Part shown: piece after piece, positions 1-6,567 of the stretch
Layout of the letters: each line of letters begins with the position of its first letter
Numbering within the stretch: the stretch's first letter is position 1
DNA from: an uncultured Parabacteroides sp.
GTDB taxonomy: Bacteria > Bacteroidota > Bacteroidia > Bacteroidales > Tannerellaceae
Length of the DNA: 8,382 nucleotides
Reading direction: 5' to 3'
Assembly: GCA_947074335.1 (NCBI GenBank)
Contig: CAMTPG010000097.1
Location: 1 to 8,382, forward strand
Position numbers and translations under genes: made by a program
The notes under the pieces: generated by a model
What the model saw: the letters and a program-made list of their open reading frames with translations, nothing else
What the model was told of the DNA's origin: nothing
The model's database searches: none

Positions 1-1
1 T

Positions 2-994
2 GGTCCGTCCTTTTTTTATTTTAATAAAAGTATAGCAGATGCCTTTAACACGCTGGGCTATGATTATTTGATATTTGTATATGATGAACCTCTTCACTCT
101 TTTAATCTTCGTAACAGGATTATTCATAAAACACGATTTTTGTATAATCATTTTTATACTAAATCGCGGACTTCGCTAAATATCTTGCTTATCTCCAAAT
201 ATGATTCTTTTCGACCTGATTTGGTCTTTATCTATAATGGCGATTATATCAACGCAGATACAATTGATTATTTCAAATTAAACTCGAAAGTGGTGATCTG
301 GATGCTGGATAGTATTATCAGACATCCTTACAGTGAGCAGATTGCAACGAAAGCCGATGCTTTATTTTGTTTTGAGGAGACAGATGTGGAATATTTAAAA
401 ACAAAGCAGATTCAGGCTTACTTTTTACCACAGGCATGTGATCCGGGCATATATCATCCCATGGATTTACAAAAAGATATCGATTTATTATTTGTAGGTA
501 CTTTATATAATTATCCAAACCGGATTGAATTACTAAAAAAAATAATTTCGGCTTATCCTCAATATAAAATCAAGATTTGCGGAGTGTATAAACCCTGGTA
601 TAAAAATCCGGTTAAATGGCTTTTCAGAGAGAAACGGCATATTTTTAATAATAAAAATGTATCAGCACGCGAGGTTAATGAATTATATAACAGATCGAAG
701 CTTGTTTTAAATATTCATCATAATCAGTATAAAAACGGGGCAAATCCGAAGGTGTTTGAAATTTCTGCTACTTCTGCATATCAGGTGGTAGATTATAATT
801 TATTTATTAATACTGTTTTTAACTGCGGGGAAGTTGCTTTTTATCGGGATGAACAGGAATTATTACAATTGATACCTCAATTGCTACTGTCTGATAATAG
901 TTGTAATATAAAATTAGCCAATGATCGGATCAAATCAGATCATTACTTTATCAATCGCATTCAAGAAATAATATCATTATTATCAGACAAATAA
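2..994 (+). CDS. CgeB-like glycosyltransferase, 5' end outside window
   Basis: Probable cytoplasmic glycosyltransferase of the CgeB / Glyco_trans_1_2 type (GT-B fold); donor and acceptor are unknown. The frame is open from base 2 with no stop, and the residues encoded at 2-67 (GPSFFYFNKSIADAFNTLGY and on) look like the usual N-terminal strand-loop-helix of this family. The true start is therefore left of the window, probably only a few codons away, and the in-frame TTG at 68 is internal. Counting from base 2, a GT-B linker-like segment LPQACDP lies near residues 142-148. The C-terminal nucleotide-binding half starts with LLFVGTLY near 162-169. The family signature NPKVFE lies near 248-253, followed by the usual region ending in a YRDEQEL element near 281-287. 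About 330 residues are visible, close to full family length. It converges with the next gene 41 bp away. The coding region is strikingly A+T-rich. The family call is fairly secure; the sugar specificity is not known. Confidence 0.8.
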   Translation, partial: GPSFFYFNKSIADAFNTLGYDYLIFVYDEPLHSFNLRNRIIHKTRFLYNHFYTKSRTSLNILLISKYDSFRPDLVFIYNGDYINADTIDYFKLNSKVVIWMLDSIIRHPYSEQIATKADALFCFEETDVEYLKTKQIQAYFLPQACDPGIYHPMDLQKDIDLLFVGTLYNYPNRIELLKKIISAYPQYKIKICGVYKPWYKNPVKWLFREKRHIFNNKNVSAREVNELYNRSKLVLNIHHNQYKNGANPKVFEISATSAYQVVDYNLFINTVFNCGEVAFYRDEQELLQLIPQLLLSDNSCNIKLANDRIKSDHYFINRIQEIISLLSDK

Positions 995-1035
995 ATATAA
1001 ATTACACAGATAATAATTAAAACCGTTCTTATATC

Positions 1036-2145
1036 TCAATTATTTGCATCATTAAAAATACGATTAAAGATCATTGCTCTGTTCTTTTCAGAATATTCAT
1101 CAAGGAAAACAGTTCTTGTATAGGCATTGAAACGGTTTCTCTTTTCAGTTGAACATTTATTCAGAAAAACAATAAATTCTTCTTTCGTATTGCAGCAGGC
1201 ACCTGTAAGATTCAAATCCAGATCATATCCTTCGAAAGCTTCGGTTGTGCCGATGATATTTTTTCCGTACATCAGAGCTTCGCAGGTTTTAACCTTCATG
1301 CCACTGCCGTCGAAGATGGGAAATAGCATGAAATCTGCAGATTCAATATAAGGTTGCAGATCGGGGACATCACTATAAACTTCTATTTGGGGATAATCTT
1401 TAATTTCTGATAAAATGTTTTTCATCCCTTTTCCTACGATTTGTAATTTGATATTGACGCATGGTAATACTTCGCGTATAAACCAGAGTATACCACGTAC
1501 ATTCATGGGGAAATAAGTTCCCAGAAAGAGGCAGACCGGGACATTGCGTGTTTCTTCGGCCGGATATTCTGCCTGATTATATTTATCTTTAAAGACGACC
1601 GGCGACAAATAATCAGGTTTTCGGTTATAGCGTTTTATAATTTCAGTTTGGTCTCGTTCGTTTAATGCAATGATTATGTCCGAATAATCGCAGGCCTTTT
1701 GGTCGTTTTGAGTAACACAGTTTACAATCAACGGACACCAGGGTTTGTTTTTACCGATCTTCGCTTCGAAGTAAACAGATTCCACATTATGAAAGAATGT
1801 AACGATTTTTCCGGTGTAATGTTCTTTTTTTAAGGATTCTGCGATTACGCCGAAAATACTACGATCTATAAATACATAGGCATACTTTTTAGCCAGTGTG
1901 GTGATTTGTCTGACTTTCCGGGGATTTAATCCGTAATAATATCCTTTTAAGAAATTGGATACGATGGAAGCACTTTTAAGTAGCAAACGGGGTTTTGATG
2001 GCTGTGTTTCATGAATATTGTATACAATAACATTTTCGGTACCGAAAATCTGACATAAAATGGCATAATTTGTATTCGTGCCTTGTTCGCCTCCGGCATC
2101 AATTTGATCTGATTTGCGATAACGTATAAAAAGTACCTGCTTCAT
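1036..2145 (-). CDS. GT4-type glycosyltransferase
   Basis: Predicted cytoplasmic retaining glycosyltransferase with a GT-B fold (Glycos_transf_1 / Glyco_trans_1_4 type), 369 residues, a normal full length. The N-terminal domain begins with a beta strand (QVLFIRYR, residues 3-10) and a glycine-containing loop, AGGEQGTN (17-24). FHNVE at 118-122 matches a segment often seen in this group. The C-terminal donor-binding domain starts with FLGTYFPMNVRG (207-218). It carries the signature DGSGMKVKTCEALMYGK (279-295) followed by EGYD (305-308), the nucleotide-sugar-binding region of this clade. There is no signal peptide or membrane segment. ATG at 2145 is the natural start: the next upstream bases are A+T-rich intergenic DNA with a candidate -7 element (2165-2172). 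The gene is alone on its strand and faces the CgeB-like gene tail to tail, while diverging from the YfhO gene. Substrate unknown; it is probably one step of the same surface-glycan assembly. Confidence 0.87.
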   Translation of the reverse strand: MKQVLFIRYRKSDQIDAGGEQGTNTNYAILCQIFGTENVIVYNIHETQPSKPRLLLKSASIVSNFLKGYYYGLNPRKVRQITTLAKKYAYVFIDRSIFGVIAESLKKEHYTGKIVTFFHNVESVYFEAKIGKNKPWCPLIVNCVTQNDQKACDYSDIIIALNERDQTEIIKRYNRKPDYLSPVVFKDKYNQAEYPAEETRNVPVCLFLGTYFPMNVRGILWFIREVLPCVNIKLQIVGKGMKNILSEIKDYPQIEVYSDVPDLQPYIESADFMLFPIFDGSGMKVKTCEALMYGKNIIGTTEAFEGYDLDLNLTGACCNTKEEFIVFLNKCSTEKRNRFNAYTRTVFLDEYSEKNRAMIFNRIFNDANN

Positions 2146-2164
2146 GAATTCTTATTTTATGCAA

Positions 2165-2172
2165 CAAATATA
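2165..2172 (-). promoter_or_regulatory. candidate -7 promoter element, leftward GT4 gene
   Basis: On the - strand these bases read TATATTTG, an exact match to the Bacteroidota -7 consensus TAnnTTTG. They lie 19 bp before the ATG at 2145, so transcription would give a very short leader. No TTG-type -33 element is visible at the expected distance, and this A+T-rich stretch could produce the match by chance. The position argues for it, but this is a motif match only. Confidence 0.35.
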
Positions 2173-2215
2173 GATATTATCTGTAAATGAAGTATGAGTT
2201 CTATAGGAAATGAAT

Positions 2216-2223
2216 TATTTTTG
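2216..2223 (+). promoter_or_regulatory. candidate -7 promoter element, YfhO gene
   Basis: The bases TATTTTTG match the Bacteroidota -7 consensus TAnnTTTG exactly and end 24 bp before the ATG at 2248. A convincing -33 TTG is not seen upstream. Together with the - strand element at 2165-2172 it would make a compact divergent promoter pair in the 102-bp gap. The leader after it is almost pure A+T, with no Shine-Dalgarno, as is usual in this phylum. Confidence 0.4.
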
Positions 2224-2247
2224 TAACTTAATTTTTTTAATAATTAT

Positions 2248-4761
2248 ATGAATAAATATATTAAGGCATTTGGCGGTCATGCTTTGGCAGTTTTAATTTT
2301 TCTGATTATTGTAATCTTTTATTTTTCACCGGCCATCCTCGACGGGAAGGTTCTTAAGCAGGGCGATTCCATTAAATTTGAAGGAATGGTAAAAGAGTTA
2401 CATAATTATCATGAAACTGATCATACCTATTCCGAATGGGTGGGAAGTATGTTCTCGGGAATGCCTTCGTATCAGGTGGGTATTCCGGGAATACCCGAAA
2501 ATCCGGTGAATAACATTGTTAAGCCGGTGAAAAAGATAGATTTCATGGGGGGCAGTATTGTATTGGCCGGTTTAATTGCTTTTTATATTCTGATGTGTGT
2601 AATGGGCGTTAATCGCTGGCTGGCCATTGCAGGTGCTATTGCTTATGCTCTGGCGTCGTATAATGTGATTATTATTGAAGCGGGTCACATTTCGAAAGCT
2701 TATGCCATTGCTTATATGCCACTTACTGTGGCTGGTATGTTCCTATTGTTTCGAAACCGGTATTTATGGGGGTTTGTTCTTTTCGTTACAGGTACAGCTT
2801 TATCTATAATGGAAGGGCACTTGCAAGTTACCTATTATCTGGCTTTCTTTTGCCTGTTTATTTATCTGGGTTATTTATGTAATCAGCTTATTTTAAAGAA
2901 ATATCGTGCATTAATCGTGGTAACATTATTATTGGCTGCGGGCAGTGTCTTATCGATAATGCCCAATATGGCTAATTTATATAGCAATTATGAAATGAGT
3001 AAAACCAGTATCAGGGGAGCAAGTGAACTGACTATTTCTGGACAGAATACAGAAACGGCGGATCATAAGGTTTCGAGTGGTCTGGAGAAAGAATATGCAT
3101 TTCAATGGAGTTATGGTGTAAAAGAGCTGCTGACTTTTTTAGTGCCAAATGCTTATGGTGGTTCTTCGGGCGGTGCTCTCGGGCCTTCATCCGAACTTTA
3201 TAAAGAAATGCGTAAAAACGGCGCACAAACGGGTAAAGAAGTGCGTACATATACCTATTGGGGAGATAAAGCGTTTACTTCGGGACCGGTATATTTTGGA
3301 GCCTTGATTTGCTTTTTGTTTGTGTTGGGTATGTTTGTGATACGTAATCCGATGAAATGGTGGATGCTGGGCGCTGCGATATTTTTCACCTGCTTATCAT
3401 TGGGAAGAAATTTTGACCTGTTTAATGATTTTATGTTTCATTATTTACCAATGTATAATAAGTTCAGAACACCTGAAATGGCATTGGTAATTCCCGGGTT
3501 TATTTTTCCGATTATCGGTTTCTGGGGATTGAAAATCATTTTTAATCAAGAAGTATCGGAGCAGCAATTGAAAAAAAGCTTTTGGTGGGCACTGGGAATT
3601 ACAGGTATTCCTTGTATTTTATTATGGCTGATGCCGACCTCTTTTCTATCGTTTCAGTCGGCTTATGATGCACAGTTTCAAAACTCTGTACCGGAGTGGT
3701 ATTATACGGCATTGTTAATGGATCGTAAAGAATTGGCTTCGGCAGATGCTTTCAGATCGTTGCTCTTTATTGTTTCTGGCGCTGTGTGTTTAGCCGGATT
3801 TTGGTTTGCTAAAGATAAGAAAAAAGCATCACTGATAGTAAGTGTTATTCTTATTGCATTAGTTCTGGGCGATCTATGGAATGTGGATCGCCGGTATTTA
3901 AGTGAAGACAACTATACAAGAGAAAAGTTGCAGGAATCATTTAAAGCTTCTGTTGCTGATAATGAGATATTGAAAGATACATCGCCTTCATACAGGGTAT
4001 TTAATGTGAATAATCCATGGCAAGAGACTTATACTTCTTATTTCCATAAATCAATAGGAGGATATCATGCTGCGAAATTGCGACGCTACCAGGAGTTGAT
4101 TGATAATAAACTGGATCCGGAATATCGTAGATTTTTAATGTCATTACAACAGGCTAAAACAGGCGAAGATTTATTAGGACCATTACAGCAATCTACGGGT
4201 CTGAATATGTTAAATACACGCTATATTATCTATAACCCGGAATATCCGCCTTTATATAATCCTTACGCTTATGGTAATGCCTGGTTTGTACATAATATTA
4301 AATGGGTCGATTCGGCAAACGATGAAATGGATGCTATGCAGACAATAAATCCATTAACTACGGCAATTATTGATAAACGTTTTTTTGATCAATTGAACGG
4401 TTTCATCCCGGTATCGGATAGCACAGCCGTTATTACCTTAGAATCCTACAAGCCGAATGCACTGGTATATAAAAGTAAGGCAAATACGGATCAGGCAGCT
4501 GTATTCTCGGAGGTTTACTATCAGCCGGGTTGGCAGGCTTATCTGGATGGTCATGAAGTACCTCACTTCAGAGCAGACTGGATATTGCGTGGTATGATAA
4601 TCCCTGCAGGAGAACATACGATAGAGTTTAAATTCTATCCAAAAGGATATCGTACGGCTACTGCCATTTCGTTTTATGGCGGGTTGCTGATTGTAATTCT
4701 TTTTCTGGCTGCAATTGTTTATTCATTGTGGAAGGCATTCAGGAAAAAGGAAAATATATAA
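2248..4761 (+). CDS. YfhO-family polytopic membrane protein (GT-C-like)
   Basis: Large inner-membrane protein of 837 residues, the usual size for Bacteroidota YfhO-family proteins. By hydropathy I count about 13-14 membrane segments, for example near 10-31, 101-119, 123-142, 172-189, 219-237, 346-364, 370-386, 412-432, 526-542 and a last one at 807-827. Family-like landmarks are the acidic GD at 39-40 in the first outer loop, the MFSGMPSY segment (68-75), EAGHISKAYAIAYMP (144-158), EGHLQ (189-193) and KFRTPEMAL (405-413). The C-terminal soluble domain includes YYQPGWQAYLDG (757-768) and AGEHTIEFKFYP (787-798) just before the last helix. YfhO proteins resemble GT-C enzymes that use polyprenyl-phosphate sugars; Firmicutes members are linked to lipoteichoic acid glycosylation. 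The Bacteroidota role is not established, so the acceptor here is unknown. It is transcribed alone, divergent from the GT4 gene and convergent with the heptose operon. The start is supported by the hydrophobic N-terminus and the -7-like element upstream. Confidence 0.88.
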   Translation: MNKYIKAFGGHALAVLIFLIIVIFYFSPAILDGKVLKQGDSIKFEGMVKELHNYHETDHTYSEWVGSMFSGMPSYQVGIPGIPENPVNNIVKPVKKIDFMGGSIVLAGLIAFYILMCVMGVNRWLAIAGAIAYALASYNVIIIEAGHISKAYAIAYMPLTVAGMFLLFRNRYLWGFVLFVTGTALSIMEGHLQVTYYLAFFCLFIYLGYLCNQLILKKYRALIVVTLLLAAGSVLSIMPNMANLYSNYEMSKTSIRGASELTISGQNTETADHKVSSGLEKEYAFQWSYGVKELLTFLVPNAYGGSSGGALGPSSELYKEMRKNGAQTGKEVRTYTYWGDKAFTSGPVYFGALICFLFVLGMFVIRNPMKWWMLGAAIFFTCLSLGRNFDLFNDFMFHYLPMYNKFRTPEMALVIPGFIFPIIGFWGLKIIFNQEVSEQQLKKSFWWALGITGIPCILLWLMPTSFLSFQSAYDAQFQNSVPEWYYTALLMDRKELASADAFRSLLFIVSGAVCLAGFWFAKDKKKASLIVSVILIALVLGDLWNVDRRYLSEDNYTREKLQESFKASVADNEILKDTSPSYRVFNVNNPWQETYTSYFHKSIGGYHAAKLRRYQELIDNKLDPEYRRFLMSLQQAKTGEDLLGPLQQSTGLNMLNTRYIIYNPEYPPLYNPYAYGNAWFVHNIKWVDSANDEMDAMQTINPLTTAIIDKRFFDQLNGFIPVSDSTAVITLESYKPNALVYKSKANTDQAAVFSEVYYQPGWQAYLDGHEVPHFRADWILRGMIIPAGEHTIEFKFYPKGYRTATAISFYGGLLIVILFLAAIVYSLWKAFRKKENI

Positions 4762-4765
4762 CCGA

Positions 4766-4838
4766 CATTCTCTTCAGAATGCGAATGAAGTTAGGATAAT
4801 TCAGTCTGAAGAAAACCTACGTGTATTAAAAATACGCG
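4766..4838. repeat. cluster of small dyads in the YfhO/GT intergenic region
   Basis: Between the YfhO stop and the strong terminator lie several overlapping inverted repeats. CATTCT/AGAATG (4766-4781) has a 4-nt loop. TCTTCAGA (4771-4778) pairs with TCTGAAGA (4805-4812). TTCAG/CTGAA (4800-4810) is a short dyad. CGTGTATT/AATACGCG (4820-4838) forms an 8-bp stem with one G-U pair and a 3-nt loop. None is followed by a T-tract on the + strand. The role is unknown; a structured 3' untranslated region or a repeat remnant are both possible. Confidence 0.4.
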
Positions 4839-4867
4839 GAATTCGATGAGAACTAATTTATAAATAA

Positions 4868-4905
4868 ACGAGGTTGTTCAATAACTGAACAACCTCGTCT
4901 TTTTT
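4868..4905. terminator. bidirectional intrinsic terminator
   Basis: A perfect 13-bp stem (4868-4880 with 4886-4898) closes a 5-nt loop. On the + strand it is followed by a C and then six T residues (4900-4905), a classic intrinsic terminator for the YfhO transcript. On the - strand the stem is followed by an A+T-rich TTTATTTAT stretch (4867-4859), and it starts 5 nt after the stop codon of the leftward glycosyltransferase. It can therefore end the heptose operon too. The first two bases of the T-tract's far end (4904-4905) belong to the complement of that TAA stop codon. Confidence 0.9.
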
Positions 4906-6022
4906 AGAGTGTCATTGAAAAGGTAGTTAATGCATCGGCAAACCGATCCCAAGTAAGTTCACTCTTTTCATGTTGAATATTTTTTACGAAATGATTTCGA
5001 TCCTGCTCATAAAACTGCCGAATGGTTTCGGCCATTGACGAAGCAGAAATATCGGGAATCATTAATCCCACATCCGGAGTTTCGATCGTTTCGGCTAAAC
5101 CGCCTGTGCGAGTCGCCAGAAGAGGCAGCTCAAAATGATAGGCGATCGAGGTGATACCGCTCTGAGTAGCCGATCGATAGGGTAAAATGCATACATCCGC
5201 AGCCGAGAAGAAGAGGGGTACTTCATTGTCGCTGATGTATCGGTTGAAGACCTTGTATCGGTCCGGATTCGTGGTATTCTTAATCTGCTCTTTGTATTTA
5301 TCGAAGCTGCCATAGCTCTCGCCTGCGATGATTAACTGGTAGCTGTCGTCTAACTGATTCACCGCTTCAATGAGCAGATCCAATCCCTTATAATCGCGGA
5401 TCAGTCCGAAAAAGAGTAGCGTTTTTTTGTCTGGATCGAGGTTCAGTTGCTGGCGGGCATCGCGTGGATTAACAATCGCTCCGAAATGATCGTACAGCGG
5501 ATGAGCTTTCAATAAGTGGGGAGCACCCGGTAAGAGGGTCAACAGGTCTTGCTGCACCGATTGGCTCATGGCGATGAATCCACTGTTTTGCTTCAGAAAC
5601 CAGGTGGTAAAGGCTTTATCGAAAAACTTCTGCTCGTGAGGGATTACGTTGTCCAGAATGGTGATTACTTTGCAGCCCTCTTTTTTTAGTTGTCTGGCTA
5701 CGGTGCCCAGCGAAGGAGCAAAGTAAGACATCCAGTATTTCATGATCAGCAAATCGGGCTTTTGTTTTTTTATCTCCGAAGCTGCCGATAAGTAGGTCAG
5801 CGGATTCGCCGTGTCTAAAACCTGTTTACTTGGGATGATATACGGTTGATCATCGGCAGTAACATATTGTGTTTTGCCCGGAAACAAAAAGTCGGGATAT
5901 TGCCGTTTAAAGGTATAGGGCGTTACTTCATGCTTTTTCTTCAACGCTTCGTATAGATTGGCATTGAATTGGGCAATACCGCCTCTGAAGGGGTAAAATG
6001 TCGATAAATAGGCTATTTTCAT
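4904..6022 (-). CDS. GT4-family glycosyltransferase, last gene of heptose operon
   Basis: Predicted cytoplasmic GT-B retaining glycosyltransferase, 372 residues, normal length for GT4. The N-terminal acceptor domain opens with IAYLSTFYPFRGGIAQFN (3-20), whose glycine loop is typical of the family, and contains DNVIPHE (124-130). The donor domain begins at LLFFGLIRDYKGLDLLIEA (202-220), where the R-x-x-KG pattern is the phosphate-contacting region. It continues through AGE (233-235) and LPYRSATQSGI (280-290) to LPLLATRTGGLAE (299-311). There is no signal peptide or membrane helix. Its ATG overlaps the gmhB stop as ATGA (6019-6022), implying translational coupling in one operon with the GDP-heptose genes. 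It may therefore transfer D-glycero-D-manno-heptose, but that rests on position only; related enzymes also transfer mannose or glucose. Its G+C is visibly higher than that of the glycosyltransferase genes at the left of the window. Confidence 0.9.
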   Translation of the reverse strand: MKIAYLSTFYPFRGGIAQFNANLYEALKKKHEVTPYTFKRQYPDFLFPGKTQYVTADDQPYIIPSKQVLDTANPLTYLSAASEIKKQKPDLLIMKYWMSYFAPSLGTVARQLKKEGCKVITILDNVIPHEQKFFDKAFTTWFLKQNSGFIAMSQSVQQDLLTLLPGAPHLLKAHPLYDHFGAIVNPRDARQQLNLDPDKKTLLFFGLIRDYKGLDLLIEAVNQLDDSYQLIIAGESYGSFDKYKEQIKNTTNPDRYKVFNRYISDNEVPLFFSAADVCILPYRSATQSGITSIAYHFELPLLATRTGGLAETIETPDVGLMIPDISASSMAETIRQFYEQDRNHFVKNIQHEKSELTWDRFADALTTFSMTL

Positions 6023-6567
6023 CTGTTTGACTGATCTTTAATATAGGTAGCAAAGGTAAATAAATCGGGACAATGTAACTCGAAATTTACAGAAGCTAAC
6101 TGTTCTTGTTTGTATTTATTGCCGATTAGTACAGCCGGTATTCCTACAGCATTAGCAAATTGAATATCCGAAAGGCTGTCGCCTGCAAACCAACTGTTTG
6201 CGAAATTTATTTCGGGGAAATCTCTTTTGGCCGCTAATGCCATACCGGTTTGCGGCTTTCTGTCGGGATGATCCGACTCCAATGCCGTGCAATAGTAGAT
6301 TTTGTCGATAATCGCATCCGATTCACGCAGTGTATTGAGCATATATTGATGGATCTGTTCCAGGTCATCCTGCTTCATGATGCCACGTCCTACTCCCCGC
6401 TGATTTGTAATAATGATGATGTATTTGAAATATTTATTCAGCAAAGCAATGGCTTCGATTGCATGAGGCTGAAAAATAAATTCATCGATTGTTTTTACAT
6501 AGTCTTTCGGTCGCTGGATGTTGATTACACCGTCGCGATCTAAAAACAGGGTATTATAAACAGGCAT
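6019..6567 (-). CDS. gmhB: D-glycero-D-manno-heptose 1,7-bisphosphate 7-phosphatase
   Basis: HAD-superfamily (IIIA) phosphatase expected to remove the C7 phosphate from D-glycero-alpha-D-manno-heptose 1,7-bisphosphate in the GDP-heptose route. From the ATG at 6567 it has 182 residues, the usual GmhB size. Motif I is FLDRDGVIN (residues 8-16, nucleophile D10 and acid/base D12), motif II ITNQRG (53-58, T54), motif III is the lysine of RKP (K104), and motif IV is AGDSLSD (128-134). The zinc-binding cysteine/histidine loop of E. coli GmhB is absent: between IYYC and RKP there are only ten residues and no further cysteine. The frame is open back to an ATG at 6627, but that would overlap hddC by 74 bp and add a non-homologous leader. 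ATGs at 6588 and 6576 are also possible; I prefer 6567 (14-bp overlap, GGA four bases upstream). It is coupled to the glycosyltransferase by an ATGA overlap. A histidinol-phosphatase role is unlikely in this context. Confidence 0.85.
   Translation of the reverse strand: MPVYNTLFLDRDGVINIQRPKDYVKTIDEFIFQPHAIEAIALLNKYFKYIIIITNQRGVGRGIMKQDDLEQIHQYMLNTLRESDAIIDKIYYCTALESDHPDRKPQTGMALAAKRDFPEINFANSWFAGDSLSDIQFANAVGIPAVLIGNKYKQEQLASVNFELHCPDLFTFATYIKDQSNR

Noticed and set aside
68..70. TTG as the start of the first gene.
   Set aside because: The 22 upstream in-frame codons look like genuine family N-terminal sequence with no stop.
995..1035. Possible terminator between the convergent genes at the left.
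   Set aside because: The 41-bp gap is A+T-rich but I find no convincing stem followed by a T-tract.
3032..3250. Open frames of 66-97 codons opposite the YfhO, heptose and transferase genes (also 3702-3911, 5095-5313, 6250-6543, 7314-7541, 8033-8257).
   Set aside because: Each lies wholly inside a well-supported gene on the other strand or in another frame, with low-complexity, non-family-like protein sequence.
5681..5687. Run of seven A residues in the coding strand of the GT4 gene, possible slippage site.
   Set aside because: The protein is continuous and family-like across it (QLKKEG), with no alternative frame of note; such runs are common in A+T-rich genomes.
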